Assembly: GCF_001570605.1 (NCBI RefSeq)
Contig: NZ_BBXG01000004.1
Span: 248,001 to 312,000, forward strand
Origin: Herbidospora cretacea
GTDB taxonomy: Bacteria; Actinomycetota; Actinomycetes; Streptosporangiales; Streptosporangiaceae
Reading direction: 5' to 3'
Length of the DNA: 64,000 bases
Shown: positions 17,016 to 25,786 of the stretch, piece after piece
Position numbering within the stretch: position 1 is the first letter of the stretch
Layout: every line of letters starts with the position of its first letter
Made by a program: the position numbers and the translations under genes
Notes under the pieces: model-generated
The model's database searches: none
Told to the model about the DNA's origin: nothing
The model's input: the letters and a program-made list of their open reading frames with translations, nothing else

Positions 17016-19358
17016 ATGAGGCTTTCTAGGGCTGCCGCGATCCTTGCGGTGGTTACGGGGCTGTTCTCCCTGCCCCATCCCGCGACCGCGACCGACTCCT
17101 GGTCGGTCGACGAGGTCGACGGGGGATACAAGGTGACACTGACGCTCGACGAGCCACTGCCCGTCCGGGACGCCGTGCCTGAGCTGGCGGTCGACGGGCA
17201 GTCGCTCGGGTTCGCCACCGAGAGCGCCGACGGCCGCACCCTGACGCTGCTCACCGGCGACCCCCGGGCGGCGGACGCGCAGACCGTCGAGGTCGCCTGG
17301 AACGGCGTCGTCGAGTCGTCGGCGCAGGCGCGGTCGCGGGCGATCTACACCCCGCCCGCCGACCCGCAGCCGACGACGATCCCCACCGACCCCGGGGTGC
17401 CCGGACCGTTCGCGGTCACCGAAACCGACTACGACCTGGGCGCACAGGCCATCGCCCTGGAAGGTCTCGGCGGCCGGCTCGGCGAGCTGAAGGCCCGCGT
17501 CTACGCCCCCGTCAACGCGACCGGCCGCCGCCCGCTGGTGCTGTTCCTGCACGGCCGCCACTCGGCCTGCTACGACGCGGCGACCCGGCGGACCAGCAAC
17601 AACGCCTGGCCCTGCCCGGCGCCGCAGATCCCGATCGACAGCTACACCGGCTACAAGGGCCCGGCCGACGCGCTGGCCAGCCACGGCTACATCGTCGTCT
17701 CGGTCTCGGCCAACGCGGTCAACGCCTTCGACGCCAACTTCTCCGAGGACCGGGGCGCGCTGGCGCGCGGCGAGGTCGTCATGCGCCACCTCGACCTCAT
17801 CAACGAGGCCGAGAAGGGCAAGGGCGACCCCCAGCTCGTCGCCCTGTTCCAGGGCCGGGTCGACATGGACAACATCGGCATGATGGGCCACTCGCGCGGC
17901 GGCGAGGGCGTGGCCAAGGCCGTGTTGATGAACGCCGGCCGGGCCAAGCCCTACGGCGTGCGCGCCGTGCTGCCGCTCGCGCCGACCGACTTCGCACGGG
18001 CGTCGCTGCCCGGCATCCCGACGCTGACGATCCTGCCGTACTGCGACGGCGACGTCTCCAACCAGCAGGGACAGCACTTCTACGACGACTCCCTCTACGC
18101 CGTCCCCGGCGACACCGCCTTCCGGTCGGTCCAGATGGTCATGGGCACCGACCACAACTTCTTCAACACCGAGTGGACGCCCGGCGTGGCCACCGCCCCC
18201 GCCTCCGACGACTGGTCGAACAACAACGACCCCGTCTGCGGCAACCGCGCGCCCTCGCGCCTGTCGGCGAGCGAGCAGTACAACGTGGGCACCGCCCTCA
18301 TGGCCGGGTTCTTCCGGCTGGTCCAGGGCCAGGAGACCGCGCTGATGCCGCTGTTCGACGGCAGCGGCAAGTCGGTCGCCTCGGCCGGACGCGCCGTCGT
18401 CCACTCCGTCGCCCAGGCCCCGGCCTCCAGCCGGATCGACGTCGACACCTTCTCCGGGTCGACGACGGCCACGGTCAGCGGCTCGGCGACCGGCGTCGTC
18501 TGCGCCAGCATGCTCGACCGCTCGCCGCAGAGCGGGCTGCCGTCGTGCGCGACCAAGCTGACCACCTCGCAGGCCCCGTCGTGGACCCCGGCGACGTACC
18601 TGCCCAACGCCACGGCGACCTCGCTGATGCGGTTCGCCTGGACCGACACCACCGGCAGGCTCACCGTCCCGCTCGCCGAGCGGAACATCTCGAAGGCCGA
18701 ATACCTGACCTTCCGGGTGGCCCGCGACGAGAACATCCCGGCCGCGCAGCCGCTCGACCTCTCGCTCACCCTGGTCGACGGCCGCGACCGCAGCGTCACC
18801 GTGCCGGTCTCCTCGCTGAGCCCCGCGCTGGAGGCGCTGCCCGGACTGGCCTCGCCGCTGCCGAAGACCTGGCTGCGGGCGGTCCGCCTGCCGCTGTCCG
18901 GGCTCAGCGGCATCGACAAGAAGGACATCAAGGAGGTGTCGCTGACCGGCGCGTCCGCGACCGGCGGCGTCTACCTGGCCGACCTGTCGTTCACCCGCTA
19001 CCGCGTCGGCGAGGAGACCATCGCCACGCTGCCGCAGGTGTCGGTGGGCGACGTGACCGTGGTGGAGGGCAACGGGCCGGGCACGGCCACGATCCCGCTG
19101 ACCCTGTCGAGGGTCTCCGCCCAGCCGGTGACCGTGTCGGTGCAGGCCCTCACGGCGGGCACCAACCCGGTGGTGGCGTCGCTGGCGGCGTCCGTCACGA
19201 TTCCGGCGGGCTCCACCGGCGGGACCTTCACGGTCCCGGTGACCGGTAACACGGTCAAGGCGGCGGCCGCGCAGTCGTACCAGGTCGTGGCCGGCGTCTC
19301 GGCCGGCGCGACCATCGGCGACGGCTTCGCCCGCCTGGTCGTCACCGACGACGACTGA
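17016..19358 (+). CDS. Large secreted alpha/beta hydrolase with C-terminal Calx-beta-like domain
   Basis: 780 residues. A Sec signal (MRLSRAAAILAVVTGLFSLP) is followed by a ~110-residue beta domain, then an alpha/beta-hydrolase core: LVLFLHGRHSACYD (oxyanion region), GMMGHSRGGEG (nucleophile Ser in GHSRGG), LPYCDGD and GTDHNFF for the acid and histidine. After about residue 440 come beta modules, and the last ~95 residues (VGDVTVVEGNGPGTATIPLT) resemble a Calx-beta module. It probably acts on an external ester or polymer. The ATG lies 5 bases after GAGAGGA. A strong terminator follows. Confidence 0.8.
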   Translation: MRLSRAAAILAVVTGLFSLPHPATATDSWSVDEVDGGYKVTLTLDEPLPVRDAVPELAVDGQSLGFATESADGRTLTLLTGDPRAADAQTVEVAWNGVVESSAQARSRAIYTPPADPQPTTIPTDPGVPGPFAVTETDYDLGAQAIALEGLGGRLGELKARVYAPVNATGRRPLVLFLHGRHSACYDAATRRTSNNAWPCPAPQIPIDSYTGYKGPADALASHGYIVVSVSANAVNAFDANFSEDRGALARGEVVMRHLDLINEAEKGKGDPQLVALFQGRVDMDNIGMMGHSRGGEGVAKAVLMNAGRAKPYGVRAVLPLAPTDFARASLPGIPTLTILPYCDGDVSNQQGQHFYDDSLYAVPGDTAFRSVQMVMGTDHNFFNTEWTPGVATAPASDDWSNNNDPVCGNRAPSRLSASEQYNVGTALMAGFFRLVQGQETALMPLFDGSGKSVASAGRAVVHSVAQAPASSRIDVDTFSGSTTATVSGSATGVVCASMLDRSPQSGLPSCATKLTTSQAPSWTPATYLPNATATSLMRFAWTDTTGRLTVPLAERNISKAEYLTFRVARDENIPAAQPLDLSLTLVDGRDRSVTVPVSSLSPALEALPGLASPLPKTWLRAVRLPLSGLSGIDKKDIKEVSLTGASATGGVYLADLSFTRYRVGEETIATLPQVSVGDVTVVEGNGPGTATIPLTLSRVSAQPVTVSVQALTAGTNPVVASLAASVTIPAGSTGGTFTVPVTGNTVKAAAAQSYQVVAGVSAGATIGDGFARLVVTDDD

Positions 19359-19372
19359 TCTCCGTGAGAAGG

Positions 19373-19405
19373 GGGCCGGTCCGCGATGGCGGACCGGCCC
19401 TTTTT
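19373..19405 (+). terminator. Rho-independent terminator
   Basis: Perfect 12-base stem GGGCCGGTCCGC / GCGGACCGGCCC with loop GATG, followed by TTTTT at 19401-19405, fifteen bases after the hydrolase stop. Confidence 0.9.
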
Positions 19406-19468
19406 CGAGCATTTTCCGTTACGGCTCCGCCTGGCCGGCCACCCGACCAGCTGATCCCGCCCGGCTCC

Positions 19469-20482
19469 TCAAGCGGCCCTCCTCCGCAGGGCGGGGTCCA
19501 CGAGCGCCGGAGGCAGGTAGGCCGACTCGTCCGGCGCGCCGACGTCCGTGCCCGGCGGGACGATCTCGTCGATCCGGTCGAGGAGGTCGGCGGAGAGCAC
19601 GACGTCGACGCCCGCGAGCAGGTCGTCGAGGTGCTCCATCGTGCGCGGCCCCAGGATCGCGCTGCTCACGCCCGGGTGGGCGGTCGCGAACGCCATCGCC
19701 AGATGGGTCAGCGGCAGCCCCGCCTCCTCGGCCAGCGGGACCAGCCGCTCGACGGCGTCCAGCCGCCGCTCGTCGGCGAACGAACGGAACCGGCCGGCCC
19801 GCCGCAGGTCGGTCTCCCGGCCCTTGCGGATCCGGCCGGTCAGCATCCCCTTGGCGAGCGGGCTCCACACCAGCGTGCCCATCCCATGACGCTGGGCCAC
19901 CGGCAGGACCTCGCTCTCGATGCCCCGGTTGAGGATCGAGTAGGTCGGCTGCTCGGTCCGGAACCGCACCAGCCCGCGCCGTTCGGCGGTCCACTGGGCC
20001 TCGACGATGTCGGAGGCGGGCATCGCCGACGACCCGATCGCCCGCACCTTCCCGCTGCGCACCAGGTCGGACAGCGCGGACAGGGTCTCCTCGACGTCGG
20101 TGTCGGGGTCGGGCCGGTGGATCTGGTAGAGGTCGATGTGGTCGGTCTGGAGGCGGCGCAGCGAGTTCTCCACCGCGGTCATGATCCAGCGCCGCGAGTT
20201 CCCCCGGCGGTTGGGGTCGTCGCCCATCGGCAGGCTCAGCTTGGTCGCCAGGACGACGTCCTCCCGGCGTCCCCTGAGCGCCTTGCCCACGACCTCCTCC
20301 GACTCGCCACGCGAGTAGGCGTCGGCGGTGTCGACGAGGTTGATCCCCGCGTCGAGCGCCCGGTGGATGATGCGGATCGAGTCGTCGTGGTCGGGGTTGC
20401 CGACGGCCGCGCCGAACATCATCGCGCCGAGCGCGTAGGGGCTGACCTTGATGCCGGTCCGGCCCAGCGGGCGGTATCGCAT
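19469..20482 (-). CDS. Aldo/keto reductase
   Basis: 337 residues of the AKR TIM barrel. MRYRPLGRTGIKVSPYALGA begins the fold; DTADAYSRGESEE carries the catalytic Asp and Tyr, TKLSLP the Lys, and DLYQIHRPD the His; LGPRTMEHLDD near the end binds the NADPH phosphate. The tetrad is complete, so it should reduce an aldehyde or ketone with NADPH. GGAG precedes the ATG at 20482. It is divergent from a TetR gene, and two copies of a palindrome lie between, so it is probably the regulated target. Confidence 0.9.
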   Translation of the reverse strand: MRYRPLGRTGIKVSPYALGAMMFGAAVGNPDHDDSIRIIHRALDAGINLVDTADAYSRGESEEVVGKALRGRREDVVLATKLSLPMGDDPNRRGNSRRWIMTAVENSLRRLQTDHIDLYQIHRPDPDTDVEETLSALSDLVRSGKVRAIGSSAMPASDIVEAQWTAERRGLVRFRTEQPTYSILNRGIESEVLPVAQRHGMGTLVWSPLAKGMLTGRIRKGRETDLRRAGRFRSFADERRLDAVERLVPLAEEAGLPLTHLAMAFATAHPGVSSAILGPRTMEHLDDLLAGVDVVLSADLLDRIDEIVPPGTDVGAPDESAYLPPALVDPALRRRAA

Positions 20483-20514
20483 GCGGATCACTCCTGGCAG
20501 AGGGTAGATTAAGC

Positions 20515-20550
20515 GGAACGTCTTTCCGGAACTATATGGAAAGGCTTTCC
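20515..20550. promoter_or_regulatory. Paired palindromic operators between AKR and TetR genes
   Basis: GGAACGTCTTTCC (20515-20527) and GGAAAGGCTTTCC (20538-20550) are two 13-base near-palindromes 23 bases apart, themselves arranged as an inverted repeat flanked by AAGC and GCTT. The position in the divergent promoter region fits binding by the TetR protein encoded at 20576. Confidence 0.65.
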
Positions 20551-20575
20551 GCTTATGCAAACCCGAAGGAGTGCC

Positions 20576-21145
20576 GTGACGGAGACCGAGGCGCCGCGCC
20601 GGCTGCGCGCCGACGCGCAGCGCAACGTCGACGCCCTGCTGGAGGCCGCCAAGACCGTCTTCGGCACGTCCGGGGTCGACGCCCCCGCCAAGGAGATCGC
20701 CGACCTGGCGGGTGTCGGCGTCGGCACCCTCTACCGGCACTTCCCGCAGCGCTCCGACCTGGTCAAGGCCGTCTTCCGGCGGGAGGTCGACGCCACCGCC
20801 GACGCCGCCCCCGCGCTGAGCGCGGCGAACCCGCCGGGGGAGGCCCTGGCCAAGTGGCTGCTGCGCTACACCGAGTTCCTGGCGACCAAGCGCGGCCTCG
20901 CGAGCGCCCTCCACTCGGGCGACCCGGCGTTCGAGTCGCTGCCCGGCTACTTCATGGGCCGCCTGGGCCCGACCCTCGGCGGCCTGCTCGACGCGGCGGC
21001 GGCGAGCGGCGACATCCAGGCCGACGTGACCCCCGAGGACCTCCTCTACGCCGTCGCCACCCTCTCCCAGCACGGCGCCGCCTACAGCCGCCGCATGGTC
21101 ACCCTCCTGGTCGACGGCCTGCGCTACCGCGCTCACCCTTCGTGA
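20576..21145 (+). CDS. TetR-family transcriptional regulator
   Basis: 189 residues. HTH at residues ~15-55 (NVDALLEAAKTVFGTSGVDA, KEIADLAGVGVGTLYRHFPQ) and a helical C-terminal domain like those of TetR_C_33-type proteins (RYTEFLATKRGLASALHSG). The GTG at 20576 has GAAGGAG four bases upstream; the alternative ATG at 20555 would overlap the operator region and has no ribosome site. Divergent from the aldo/keto reductase and likely its repressor. The last 47 bases overlap the convergent MarR gene. Confidence 0.88.
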   Translation: MTETEAPRRLRADAQRNVDALLEAAKTVFGTSGVDAPAKEIADLAGVGVGTLYRHFPQRSDLVKAVFRREVDATADAAPALSAANPPGEALAKWLLRYTEFLATKRGLASALHSGDPAFESLPGYFMGRLGPTLGGLLDAAAASGDIQADVTPEDLLYAVATLSQHGAAYSRRMVTLLVDGLRYRAHPS

Positions 21146-21563
21146 GCCGGCCGAGCAGGTCGGCGAGCCGGGCCAGATCCTCGTCCGGCCAGTTCTCGGT
21201 GCGCGCCTGGAACTCCCTGCCGCGCTCCTCCAGCGTGGCCGCGACCCGCTGACGCCCCTCCTCGGTGAGCCCGACGATGACGCTGCGCCGGTCGTCTGAC
21301 GCGGGCGAGCTGTCGAGCAGCCCGAGTGACCGCATCCTGCCGATCAGGGTGCTGGTGGAGCTGCGGTCCATGCCGACGGCCTCGGCGATCGCGCTGGGAC
21401 GGGCGGGACCGAACGCGTAGAGCCAGCGCGCGATGTGGAACGCGGCCGGCTGCAGGCCCGCGTGGAAGTGGGCTGCGCTGCGCTCGCTCAGTGCGCGGCC
21501 GGCGCTCAGCAGGGCGTTGATCTGCTCGCCCAGCGCGAGTTCGAGCTCCCGTCTGGTTTGCAC
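21099..21563 (-). CDS. MarR-family transcriptional regulator
   Basis: 154 residues with a typical MarR winged helix: FHIARWLYAFGPARPSAIAE, VGMDRSSTSTLIGRMRSLGL, then the wing SDDRRSVIVGLTEEG. The GTG at 21563 sits inside a perfect 16-base palindrome, consistent with a leaderless gene that represses itself. It is divergent from a short-chain dehydrogenase that it probably controls. The 3' end overlaps the convergent TetR gene by 47 bases, which shortens neither conserved domain. Confidence 0.85.
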   Translation of the reverse strand: MQTRRELELALGEQINALLSAGRALSERSAAHFHAGLQPAAFHIARWLYAFGPARPSAIAEAVGMDRSSTSTLIGRMRSLGLLDSSPASDDRRSVIVGLTEEGRQRVAATLEERGREFQARTENWPDEDLARLADLLGRLTKGERGSAGRRPGG

Positions 21564-21571
21564 ATGCAAAC
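21556..21571. promoter_or_regulatory. MarR-type operator palindrome
   Basis: GTTTGCACATGCAAAC is a perfect palindrome apart from its CA centre. It covers the MarR start codon. A half-site TGCAAAC recurs at 21598-21604 on the start of the divergent SDR gene, so both genes could be shut off together. Confidence 0.7.
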
Positions 21572-21596
21572 CATATCGCTCTAAAGTGATGGGTAT

Positions 21597-22427
21597 ATGC
21601 AAACTATCGTCATCACCGGCGCCACCAGCGGCCTCGGCCGCCTGGCCACGCTCGAACTGGCCCGGCGGGGCGCCCGCGTCCTGGCCGTCGCCCGCGATCC
21701 CGCCAAGGCCGACCGGCTCCGCGCCGACACGGGGGCTGAGGTCTTTCTCGCCGACTTCACCCGCCTGGCCGACGTGCGCCGCGTCGCCCGGGAGATCACC
21801 GCCCGCCACGACCACGTCGACGTGCTGGTCAACAACGCCGGTCTGCACGCCTTCACCCCCCGGACCACCCCCGACGGCCATCCCGAGATGGTCGCCGTGA
21901 ACTACCTCGCCCCCTGGACGCTCACCCGCGACCTCCTCCCCGCGCTGCGCCGGGCCCCGGCCGCCCGGATCGTCAACGTCGCCTCCGAGGCCGCCCGCCG
22001 TCACGGCGGGCTCCGGCTGCCGGAGGACCTGACCGAGACCGTTCCGTTCACCGCGCGCGGATCGTCGGCCCACTACGGCAGGTCCAAGCTGCTCGGCATC
22101 ATGTTCACCCTCGAACTCGCCCGCCGCCTGACCGGCACCGGCGTCACCGCCACCTGCCTGAACCCCGGCTTCAACACCACCGGCCTGGGCCGGGAACTGC
22201 CCTTCGCGGCGACCCTGGAGAGACTCCTCACCCGGCTGTCGATCGGCGACCCCACCCGGGGCGCGGACCTCATCGTCCGCCTCGCCGTGGATCCCGGGTT
22301 CGACGGGCACACGGGCGGCTACTACTCCGTCCCCGGAGCGCGCCTGATCCGGCCCGCCCCGCCGGCCGGCGACCCCGAGCTCCAGGCCCGGCTGTGGCGC
22401 GAGACCGAACGACTCCTCGACGGCTGA
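21597..22427 (+). CDS. Short-chain dehydrogenase/reductase
   Basis: 276 residues of the SDR Rossmann fold. TGATSGLG (residues ~8-15) binds the cofactor, NNAG (80s) is conserved, and the catalytic set is Ser in NVASEAARR with Tyr and Lys in SAHYGRSK. The C-terminal region is that of the retinol-dehydrogenase/WW-oxidoreductase-like branch. Substrate unknown. The ATG directly follows the MarR operator half-site, with no ribosome site. Regulated most likely by the divergent MarR protein. Confidence 0.88.
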   Translation: MQTIVITGATSGLGRLATLELARRGARVLAVARDPAKADRLRADTGAEVFLADFTRLADVRRVAREITARHDHVDVLVNNAGLHAFTPRTTPDGHPEMVAVNYLAPWTLTRDLLPALRRAPAARIVNVASEAARRHGGLRLPEDLTETVPFTARGSSAHYGRSKLLGIMFTLELARRLTGTGVTATCLNPGFNTTGLGRELPFAATLERLLTRLSIGDPTRGADLIVRLAVDPGFDGHTGGYYSVPGARLIRPAPPAGDPELQARLWRETERLLDG

Positions 22428-22519
22428 GGGACGGTCCCGCCCCGAGCGGTGGGAACGCCGGGACGGAACCCGGTCCGAGCGTCCGGCAGGCCGGTATACG
22501 CCCGGTATAGGCGCAGGTC

Positions 22520-23113
22520 TCAGAGCCAGCCGTGCGATCGGGCCACGCTGACGGCCTCGGCCCGGTTGCGGGCGCCCGTCTTCCCGATCGCCGACGACAG
22601 GTAGTTGCGCACCGTCCCCTCGGTGAGGAAGAGGGCGCGGGCGATGTCGGCCACGCTCGCCCCGCCGTCGGCGGCGCGCAGGACGTCGCCCTCCCGCACG
22701 GTCAGCGGGCTGGCCCCCACCGCCAGGGCCGTCACGGCGAGCTTCGGATCGACGACGCGCTCGCCCGCCACCACCCGCCGGACGGCGGCGGCCAGTTCGG
22801 CGGCGGGCGCGTCCTTCACCACGAACCCGGCCACCCCCGCGTCGAGCGCGCGGCGCAGGTAACCGGGCCGCCCGAACGTCGTCACGATGACCACCCGCGT
22901 CCCGGCGAGCCGCTCGGCCACCTCCAGCCCGGACAGCCCCGGCATCTCGATGTCGAGCAGCACCACGTCGGGCCGGTGCGCGGCCACCGACGCGAGGACC
23001 TCGTCGCCCCTGGCCACCTCGGCCACCACCTCGATGTCGGGCTCCAGCCCGAGCAGCGCCGCCAGGCCGCCCCTGACCAGGTCCTGGTCGTCGGCGATCA
23101 GCACGCGGATCAC
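22520..23113 (-). CDS. NarL/LuxR-type response regulator
   Basis: 197 residues. Receiver domain MIRVLIADDQDLVRGGLAAL with the phospho-acceptor Asp in VVLLDIEMPG and the conserved Lys in FVVKDAPA; then LTVREGDVLRAA and the LuxR HTH (SVADIARALFLTEGTVRNYL). The start GTG overlaps the histidine kinase stop by three bases and follows GGAGG. It is the last gene of an exporter/two-component operon and should switch the exporter genes on. Confidence 0.93.
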   Translation of the reverse strand: MIRVLIADDQDLVRGGLAALLGLEPDIEVVAEVARGDEVLASVAAHRPDVVLLDIEMPGLSGLEVAERLAGTRVVIVTTFGRPGYLRRALDAGVAGFVVKDAPAAELAAAVRRVVAGERVVDPKLAVTALAVGASPLTVREGDVLRAADGGASVADIARALFLTEGTVRNYLSSAIGKTGARNRAEAVSVARSHGWL

Positions 23114-24177
23114 GGCACCTCCACCCGCAACCGGTAGCCGCCCTCCGGCAGGGCGCCCGCCTCCAGGACGCCGCCGGACGCCTCGACCCGTTCGGCCAGC
23201 CCGAGCAGCCCGGTCCCGGGCCCCGCCCCCGCGGTGACCTCCGCGCCGGCCCGGCCGTCGTCGCGCACCTCCAGCGATCCGGCGCCGACGGTGATCCAGC
23301 ACCGGGTGGCCCCGCTGTGCCGCAGCACGTTGGTCACCGCCTCCCGTACGGCCCAGGCGAGCAGCGACTCGGAGCCGGAGGGGACCGGCCGCGCGCCCGA
23401 GACGGTGAGCGCGATCCCGGCGAGGTCCAGCGCGGCCTCGGCGTTGCGCAGCTCCTCGGGCAGCGACACCGCCCGGTATCCGGCCACGGCGTCGCGCACG
23501 TCGTCGAGGGCCTGGCGGGCGGCGCGCTCGACCCCGCCCATCTCCTCGGCGGCCCGGCCGGGGTCGGTCGCGGCCAGCCGGGCGGCGAGCTGGCTGCGGA
23601 TGGTGATCGAGGTCAGCGTGTGGCCGAGGATGTCGTGCAGGTCGCGGGCGAAGCGCAGCCGTTCGTTCTCCACCGCCAGCCGCTCGCTCTCCGCCGTCGC
23701 CTCGCCGAGCTGGACGATCAGCTCCCGCATGTGGGTCAGCGCGCGGACCGCCCCCGCCTCCAGCGCCGTCGCCAGGGGCACCCACCACACGAACCCCTCG
23801 CCGAAGGCGGCCAGCGCCGCGACGTTCACCGCCACCGTCACGGCCACCCCGGCCAGGAAGAAGGGCAGCGCCCCCAGCGCCGAGACCACCAGGATCCACG
23901 AGGTGTACGCCCACGGCGCCCCCAGCAGCGGATAGAGCGCCAGCACCGCGACCAGCAGCACCCCGGCGGCGCGGAGGTCCGGCCCCTGCACGCTGAAGAC
24001 CCCCCACATGATCCGCCCCCAGGACAGGGCGAACACGCCGGTGAGCACCACGATCGCGGCGATCTCCCAGGCCGGCGGCCCGGCCCGGAACACCTGCCAC
24101 AGCGGCCACCCCAGCACGCCCAGCCAGACCAGCGAGGCCGCGCGGGCCAGGAGCAGCCTCCCGCGGCTCACCTCCAC
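23110..24177 (-). CDS. Sensor histidine kinase (HisKA_3 type)
   Basis: 355 residues. About five to six membrane segments (WLGVLGWPLWQVF, IAAIVVLTGVFALSWG, VLLVAVLALYPLLG, ILVVSALGALPFFLAGVAV, AVNVAALAAFG) precede the dimerisation helix with FARDLHDILGHTLTS (phospho-His) and a HATPase_c domain (VREAVTNVLRHSGA, VRDDGRAG, GTGLLGLAERV). It lacks an extracellular sensory domain, like DesK-type kinases. GTG at 24177 has GGAGG five bases upstream and was preferred over GTG 24171. It overlaps both neighbours. Confidence 0.9.
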   Translation of the reverse strand: MEVSRGRLLLARAASLVWLGVLGWPLWQVFRAGPPAWEIAAIVVLTGVFALSWGRIMWGVFSVQGPDLRAAGVLLVAVLALYPLLGAPWAYTSWILVVSALGALPFFLAGVAVTVAVNVAALAAFGEGFVWWVPLATALEAGAVRALTHMRELIVQLGEATAESERLAVENERLRFARDLHDILGHTLTSITIRSQLAARLAATDPGRAAEEMGGVERAARQALDDVRDAVAGYRAVSLPEELRNAEAALDLAGIALTVSGARPVPSGSESLLAWAVREAVTNVLRHSGATRCWITVGAGSLEVRDDGRAGAEVTAGAGPGTGLLGLAERVEASGGVLEAGALPEGGYRLRVEVP

Positions 24178-24875
24178 GCGGTCCTCCGGTAGCGCCACAC
24201 CCCGAGCACGACGAACAGCGCCGTCCACGCGACCAGCACCAGCACCGAGGTCCCGGTCGGCGGCAGCCCGTCGAGCGCCCGCCACCCCAGCGACCCCGCC
24301 TGGTAGGCCGGGCTGTGCTCCGCCACCACCCGCAGCCCCTCGGGCATCCGCGACACCGGCAACCAGAGCCCCCCGAGGACGGCCAGCAGGAAGAACACCA
24401 CCATCGTCACGATATTGGCCGACTGGCCCCGGAACGAGTAGCCGAACGCCACCCCCAGCGCCGCGAACGGCGCCACCCCGATCCAGATGAGCAGGGGCAG
24501 CACCAGCCACGTGCCGGCCGGCAGCCGCACCCCGCCCAGCAGCGCCCCGGCCGCCAGCACGATCACCACGCTCGGCAGCACGGCCAGCATCCCGGCGACC
24601 AGCTTGGCGACGATGTAGCCGTGGGCGGGCAGCGGCGTCACCGCGAGCTGCCGCAGCCACCCGCTCGCCCGCTCCATCGCGATCGCGCCCCCGATGAACA
24701 GCGCCCCGCCCATCGCGCCGTAGGTGGCCATCGACACCATCGAGACCGGCCCGGACGCCAGGTCGAGCACCTTCGTCCACAGCAGGTAGAGCAGCACCGG
24801 GAACCCGGCCAGGAAGACCAGGTTGACCGGGCTCGACAGCGAGCGCCGGACCTCGAACCCCAGGAATGACCGCAT
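24168..24875 (-). CDS. ABC-2 type exporter permease
   Basis: 235 residues with six predicted membrane segments, including VNLVFLAGFPVLLYLLW, MLAVLPSVVIVLAAGALL, VLPLLIWIGVAPFAALGVAF, IVTMVVFFLLAVLGGLWLP and VLVLVAWTALFVVLGVW. The sequence GLWLPVSRMPEGLRVVAEHS before the last segments is the usual ABC-2 signature. It forms the membrane half of the exporter with the ATPase encoded just upstream; an antibiotic, lipid or peptide are typical substrates of such sets. ATG at 24875 is five bases after GAGGAG. Confidence 0.88.
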   Translation of the reverse strand: MRSFLGFEVRRSLSSPVNLVFLAGFPVLLYLLWTKVLDLASGPVSMVSMATYGAMGGALFIGGAIAMERASGWLRQLAVTPLPAHGYIVAKLVAGMLAVLPSVVIVLAAGALLGGVRLPAGTWLVLPLLIWIGVAPFAALGVAFGYSFRGQSANIVTMVVFFLLAVLGGLWLPVSRMPEGLRVVAEHSPAYQAGSLGWRALDGLPPTGTSVLVLVAWTALFVVLGVWRYRRTAWR

Positions 24876-25717
24876 CACCGCTCCTCACCGGTCAGGCTGA
24901 CGAAGGCGCTCTCCAGGCCGGCCCCGGACGTGCGCACGTTCCGGACGCCGTCGAACGCGGCGAACAGCGCGCGGAGGGTCGCGTCGGAGTCGCCCGTGCG
25001 CAGGGTCGCCGACGCGCCCTCGACCACCACGTCCCGCACGCCGGGGAGCGACCGCAGCGTGGGGGCGTCCATCGCGTCGAGGGTGAGGCGCACCTCCGTG
25101 CCGCCCACCAGAGCCTTGATCTCCTCGACCGGGCCGTCGGCGACGATCCGGCCGCCGGACAGCAGGACCACCCGGTCGGCGTGGTCGTCGGCCTCGGCCA
25201 GATAGTGGGTGGCGAACACGACGGTCCGGCCCTGGATCCGCCGCCACAGGGCCCGCCGGGCGTCGACGTCGAGCCCGACGGTCGGCTCGTCGAGGATCAG
25301 CAGCGCCGGGTCGCCCGCGAGCGCGAGCGCGAACCGGACCTGCTGCCGCTGGCCGCCCGACAGGGTCGTCACGCGGCGTCCGGCCAGGTCGCCGAGGTCG
25401 GGCGCCGACGGCGTGGGATACATCCCGGCGACGGCCGCGACCAGGTCGGCCACCTTCACCTCCTCGGGCAGCCCGGCGTCCTGGAGCAGCACGCCCGCCA
25501 GCCCGGCGGCCAGCGTCTCGCGGGGCGGGCGGCCCAGCAGCCGGGCGGTGCCGGAGTCGGCGGCGAGCAGGCCGAGCGCGATCGACAGCAGCGTCGTCTT
25601 GCCCGCCCCGTTGGGCCCGAGCAGGGCGACCTTCTCGCCCTCCCGGACGCGCAGGCTCACCCCGTCGAGCGCGGTGACCTCGCCGTACTTCTTGGTCAGA
25701 TCGGTGAGTTCCAGCAT
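24875..25717 (-). CDS. ABC transporter ATP-binding protein
   Basis: 280 residues: Walker A LGPNGAGKTT (~34-43), Q-loop LLQDAGLPE, signature LSGGQRQQVRF, Walker B LLILDEPTVGLD, H-loop FATHYLAEAD, then a regulatory tail. First gene of the operon ABC-ATPase, permease, histidine kinase, response regulator, whose members overlap by one to ten bases. The set resembles DesKR- or drug-responsive exporter operons in which the two-component system senses transporter load; that role is inferred. Confidence 0.93.
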   Translation of the reverse strand: MLELTDLTKKYGEVTALDGVSLRVREGEKVALLGPNGAGKTTLLSIALGLLAADSGTARLLGRPPRETLAAGLAGVLLQDAGLPEEVKVADLVAAVAGMYPTPSAPDLGDLAGRRVTTLSGGQRQQVRFALALAGDPALLILDEPTVGLDVDARRALWRRIQGRTVVFATHYLAEADDHADRVVLLSGGRIVADGPVEEIKALVGGTEVRLTLDAMDAPTLRSLPGVRDVVVEGASATLRTGDSDATLRALFAAFDGVRNVRTSGAGLESAFVSLTGEER

Positions 25718-25786
25718 GCCGCCAGCCTCGCCCGGCGTGGCCCCCGGCTGTAGTGCCGCCGATCAGCCCGCGCCGGATGACGAATG

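Noticed and set aside
16926-19412. Long minus-strand open frame opposite the secreted hydrolase
   Set aside because: No domain or signal; the plus strand has a signal peptide, hydrolase triad, ribosome site and terminator.
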